From NCBI GenBank assembly GCA_019828545.1, contig JACVRA010000290.1, positions 9,540-19,549 on the forward strand: 10,010 bases of DNA, read 5' to 3'. This document shows positions 7,140 to 10,010 of the stretch, one piece after another (within the stretch, counting starts at the first letter, position 1; each line of letters begins with the position of its first letter). Both the position numbers and the translations under genes were made by a program. The DNA comes from Paracamarosporium sp. OC-R06-R3 (taxonomy: Eukaryota; Ascomycota; Dothideomycetes; Pleosporales; Didymosphaeriaceae). The notes under the pieces are model-generated. The model did no database searches and was not told where the DNA came from. It was given only the letters and a program-made list of their open reading frames with translations.

Positions 7140-7190
7140 TAGTATTTTATATATAAGTTTACTAGCTAGGATTTCTTCTACTTCCTATTC
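7140..7190 (-). other. Outer chromodomain, N-terminal part, truncated by insertion
   Basis: Minus frame: EVEEILASKLIYKILK, matching the start of fungal chromovirus chromodomains (xxVExILxxR). It breaks off at the TATTT duplication. The continuation, with the VKWxGY core and the GAPYKL stretch, lies at 435 and below. Confidence 0.82.
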
Positions 7191-7339
7191 CTCTATACTA
7201 TTAATTAGTATTGCTGGTAGTTTTAATGCTTCTTATCCTAGTAGTAGGTCCTATAGATCTTTATAAAATAAATTTAAGGCAAATATATTATATATTCTAG
7301 AACCTTAGGACAACTCTAGTTAATAGGTATAACCTACCT

Positions 7340-8300
7340 ATTTAAGTACCTTAAACGGGCCTTTCTACTTATTAGATAGCTTTTAACTAGGTTATAATAT
7401 AGCTAGATTTTAAGTATTAAGGTATACTATATTACTAATACTCTAGTTAATTAGCCTATAGTATTAATTAACTATTAATTATATTTAGTCTTAAGCTCTT
7501 TATATATTATTCTTAACTAGCTGCCAAGTAGTATATATATACTAGGCCAGCTTTTAAGTATCTTAAACGTTTATTTAATTATTTGGCTAGGCTAGAGATA
7601 GACTAGTCTAATCTCAGCTCTACTATAGCTTAAAGCTATATAAGATCTTATATAGGAATATACTAATAGCCAAATAAGATAGTATTATCTAGGCTTAATT
7701 AATTAGTAGTAGTAGTAAGCTCTAGTTGTCCTAATAGTAGAATATAAAAGGCTAGAGGTATTAATTAATATATTTATTTATAATCTTTATTTAGTCGTTA
7801 GTCTCTTTGTAATAGGCCATTAATAGCTTAACCTTAACACCTAGTATCTTATAGAACTCGGCCTAAAAGGTAAAAATAAATTATAGGCCATAATCTAAGA
7901 TAATAGTCTTAAAGGTATAGCTAAATTAATAGATCTACTATATAAATAGCTTAGTTATACTATAGGTATTTATATTCTTATAGTATAGGATAGATACTAT
8001 ATACTTTAATAGCCTATTAATAACTACTATAATTTAATTATAGCTAGCTTTATCTTTTAGAAACTCCTTAAAATCTATATAGAGGTACTATATAGACTAA
8101 TTAGAAATAGGTAGGGGATATAGTAGACTAGCTAGCTAAGTCTACTAAAAATAAACGTACCTATATAGGATATAGTTATATATATATTACTTATAGATAG
8201 CCTCTATTCCTTTCTAATAGTATTATTGGGCTAGTAGCTAATAGATCTTAGTATAGCCAGGATAAGTAGAAGACTTTTAATTATAGGCTTTATAAATAAG
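7340..8300 (-). other. Integrase domain of outer pol
   Basis: The zinc module is recognisable by spacing: former His codons read Tyr at 8283-8285 and 8262-8264, former Cys codons read Tyr at 8172-8174 and 8163-8165. The His-to-Cys distance of 30 codons equals that in the inner element. In the core, YIDFKEF (Asp at 8073-8075) and IILDYGL (Asp at 7893-7895) keep their Asp, while the Glu 36 residues later is Lys (7785-7787) in ETND-stop-IK. The C-terminal GPF module reads KGPFKVLK-stop-VG at about 7333-7375. A single G-to-A in the Glu codon alone would abolish strand transfer. Confidence 0.9.
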
Positions 8301-8639
8301 GTACATATATAGTATTAAATTAGGCTAAATATAAAGTTAACTATTATATAGTAGTAATCTATTTTTAATTTAATACTTATTAGGTAGGCTACTCTATTCT
8401 TTCTAAAAGCTAGCTTAATTTGTTTATAATAGGGCTTTAATTAGTTCTAAGAAATCTAGATTTATAGAGTTTTAATTAATTAATAAGGTAAACACCTTAA
8501 CTTAAGCTATTAATTAAGCTATATATCTTAAAGCTAGATTGGAATTAATTTGGCCATTTAATCTATATAGGCTAAAGAAGACTTAAGATTAGTTATTATA
8601 CTAAGTAGCCTTAAGGTTTACTAAGTCCTACTCTTATTA

Positions 8640-9010
8640 GCTTAAGATATCTACTTAAGCATTGCTCTTACCTAGGGTATACTAGATTTAAAAGTTAAAT
8701 AGAGCTAATAGCTTTAACTAGTAAACTTACCTAACATTAAATACCTTAGTAGTTATAAAGTATTTAAGTAATTAATAATTAAAGTATACCTATATAGTAG
8801 CTTAAGTAGAAGCTAACTTAATATACTATTTATTAAATACTATAATAATAGTAAATAACTCTTTATTATAAATCTCCTAGTTTAGCTCTAAGCCTAATAG
8901 TACTTAGCTATAAAATATAACTAAGTAGGTTTAGCTATTAAAGTACTCTTATAATAGAATATTTATAATTACTTTATTAGATATATTAGTCTCTATCCTA
9001 GTAGATAGAT
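8640..9010 (-). other. RNase H domain of outer pol
   Basis: Minus frame: RIETNISNKVIINILL with the first Asp as Asn (8985-8987, usually ETDASD), IFYS-stop-VLLGLELN-stop-EIYNKELFTII with Glu kept, YFNY (usually YTDH, Asp as Asn), and YTLGKSNA-stop-VDILS with the last Asp kept. The order and spacing are those of Ty3/Gypsy RNase H. Two catalytic residues are lost. Confidence 0.88.
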
Positions 9011-9199
9011 CTAAATTAAAATAATAAAGTATTAGAATAACTAATAGTATATCCTTAATATAATTAAATACTTAATTATAATTTAAATCTTATATAAATA
9101 GCACCTAAGGGCTTTATAGGACACTTAATAGCCTAGTAATATATAAAAAGCCCTATATAAACTATTAATAAATTTTAATAAAGTTTAAAAATAACTTTA

Positions 9200-10010
9200 C
9201 TTTAGTAATTATAGTTAGCTTCTTTTAATTACGTAGTACTTTAACCTTATTAAAATCTACCTCTAGGCTAGTATTTATAAGTACGTAGCCTAGATATTAA
9301 GTTTAAGTTATATAAAACTTACTTTTTTTAATATTAGCTTAAAGGTCTACCTTATACAGACTATTAAGTACCCTTTATATATAATTAATATATTCCTTAA
9401 GGTTATCTAAATATATTAGGATATCGTCTAGATAGGTAATATAAAACTTATTTAAATAGTTAATTAAAACGTTATTTATATAGCGTTAATAGGTTATAGG
9501 TCTATTATATAAACTAAATAGTAGAACTTTATACTTATATATTTTATATTAAGTCTAAAAAGTAGTATATTTCTTTAAACTAGAGTCTATTCTAATCTTA
9601 TTAAATGCTACTTAAATATTAAGTTTTATAAATAGCTTTACCTTAAATGGCTAAGCTAATAGCTTATCTATCTTAGGGATTAGATAGACATCTTTACAAG
9701 TAAACTAATTAAGCTTATAATAATTAATATAGATTTAGAAATCGCCATTTAACTTTTATATATAAAGGATAGGTAATATAAAGGGGCTATAACTATGTTT
9801 AATATATCCCTTTTATAGGTACTTTAGTATATACTTCTTAATAGCCTTTAGTTCCTTAAGGCTTAATTTATATAGTAGGCTATAGCTATTTAGTAGTAGC
9901 TTACTAAGTATAATCCTATAATTATAGAATTAGTATTTAAGTAGTTTATTAACTATAGTCTTATTAAATATATTATAATAGGCTTAATAAATTAGTAGTA
10001 GCTTTTAGTA
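9200..10010 (-). other. Reverse transcriptase domain of outer pol, start at window edge
   Basis: Minus frame from the right edge: LSLKELKAIKKYI, KGYIKHSYSPFILPILYI, then INYYKLN (usually IDYRxLN), VYLIPKIDKLL, motif A LFIKLNI-stop-VAFNKIRI with Asp as Asn, and VLLFSLYN (usually VLPFGLxN). The catalytic box is intact as ITYLDDILIY (YLDD at 9423-9434). Beyond it come KVDL-stop-ANIKKSKFYI and YLGYVLI. The YLDD survival contrasts with the inner element. Gypsy-type order makes the assignment firm even though the start is near the edge. Confidence 0.93.

Larger units (their letters stand above)
1..10010 (-). mobile_element. Outer Ty3/Gypsy chromovirus, partial, RIP-degraded, split by a nested element
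   Basis: A degenerate LTR retrotransposon read on the minus strand occupies 7140-10010 and continues at 435 and below; the material between is a later insertion. Seen: reverse transcriptase, RNase H, integrase and chromodomain in one frame, in the Ty3/Gypsy order with RNase H before integrase. The chromodomain at the end of pol places it among chromoviruses by established classification. Gag, protease and the 5' LTR would lie to the right of the window and are not seen. The family differs from the inner element: the aligned domains share only general Ty3/Gypsy motifs (YLDD here against YID[D>N] in the inner copy, and a different integrase D-to-D spacing). It is dead through stops and residue losses. 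The left boundary is not in the window. Confidence 0.85.
7140..10010 (-). pseudogene. pol: Outer pol, main piece: RT, RNase H, integrase, first part of chromodomain
   Basis: One minus-strand frame runs from the right edge of the window to the insertion point at 7140 without net frame change. Stops are frequent but sit where Gln or Trp codons would fit. Domains in order are reverse transcriptase (about 9200-10010), RNase H (about 8640-9010), integrase (about 7340-8300), and then a chromodomain begun at 7140-7190 and cut by the inner element. Protease and gag would be beyond the edge. Key residues are mixed: the YLDD box and the first two integrase Asp survive, while reverse transcriptase motif A Asp, two RNase H Asp, the integrase Glu and all four zinc ligands are replaced. 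The polyprotein is dead. Confidence 0.93.

Noticed and set aside
1..10010. Mitochondrial or AT-rich bacterial DNA, suggested by the low G+C
   Set aside because: The CpA/TpG loss is mutational in pattern, the coding content is two fungal-type chromoviruses with LTRs and a target-site duplication, and no mitochondrial or bacterial gene, tRNA or rRNA was seen.
7140..10010. A second copy of the same element family as the inner one
   Set aside because: No LTR of the inner type is present here, and the reverse transcriptase, RNase H and integrase texts differ throughout except at general Ty3/Gypsy motifs. It is a separate family.

Overview
The window is a nest of two dead Ty3/Gypsy-type LTR retrotransposons in strongly AT-rich DNA (about a quarter G+C by eye). 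No intact gene is visible. The dinucleotides CpA and TpG are almost absent and TpA is in large excess, while CpG, CpC and CpT survive. This is the mark of repeat-induced point mutation (RIP), so the source is very probably a filamentous ascomycete (Pezizomycotina) and the locus an AT-rich, heterochromatic repeat block. The exact species cannot be read from the window.

Inner element, 441-7134, transcribed on the minus strand. It is structurally complete: two 422-bp LTRs (5' LTR 6713-7134, 3' LTR 441-862), a perfect 5-bp target-site duplication TATTT on both sides (436-440 and 7135-7139), and a polypurine tract beside the 3' LTR. Its gag frame starts with an ATG 41 bp inside the 5' LTR, and pol carries protease, reverse transcriptase, RNase H, integrase and a C-terminal chromodomain in that order, so it is a chromovirus. 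The pol frame can be followed from about 4800 to 1460 without net frame change, but it is full of stops and several catalytic or zinc-binding residues are replaced. Gag reads in a frame offset by -1 from pol. Between pol and the 3' LTR lies a second, oppositely oriented degenerate reading frame (958-1440, plus strand). It reads like a small protein with a CxxC-type N-terminus and a lysine-rich coiled coil, tail-to-tail with pol.

Outer element, 10010-7140 plus 435 to about 1, also minus strand. This is a different Ty3/Gypsy chromovirus. Its pol enters from the right edge at the start of reverse transcriptase and runs through RNase H and integrase into a chromodomain. The inner element sits inside that chromodomain: the first part is at 7140-7190 and the rest at about 290-435. 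Counting one copy of TATTT, the reading frame continues exactly across the insertion. Left of the chromodomain there is a probable pol tail, a purine-rich tract (199-210) and possibly the start of the outer 3' LTR (198 to 1).

Order of events inferred: the outer element inserted first, the inner element then jumped into its chromodomain, and both were mutated by RIP. The two inner LTRs differ at roughly 38 positions by hand alignment, all transitions and none an indel, so LTR divergence here measures RIP and not age.
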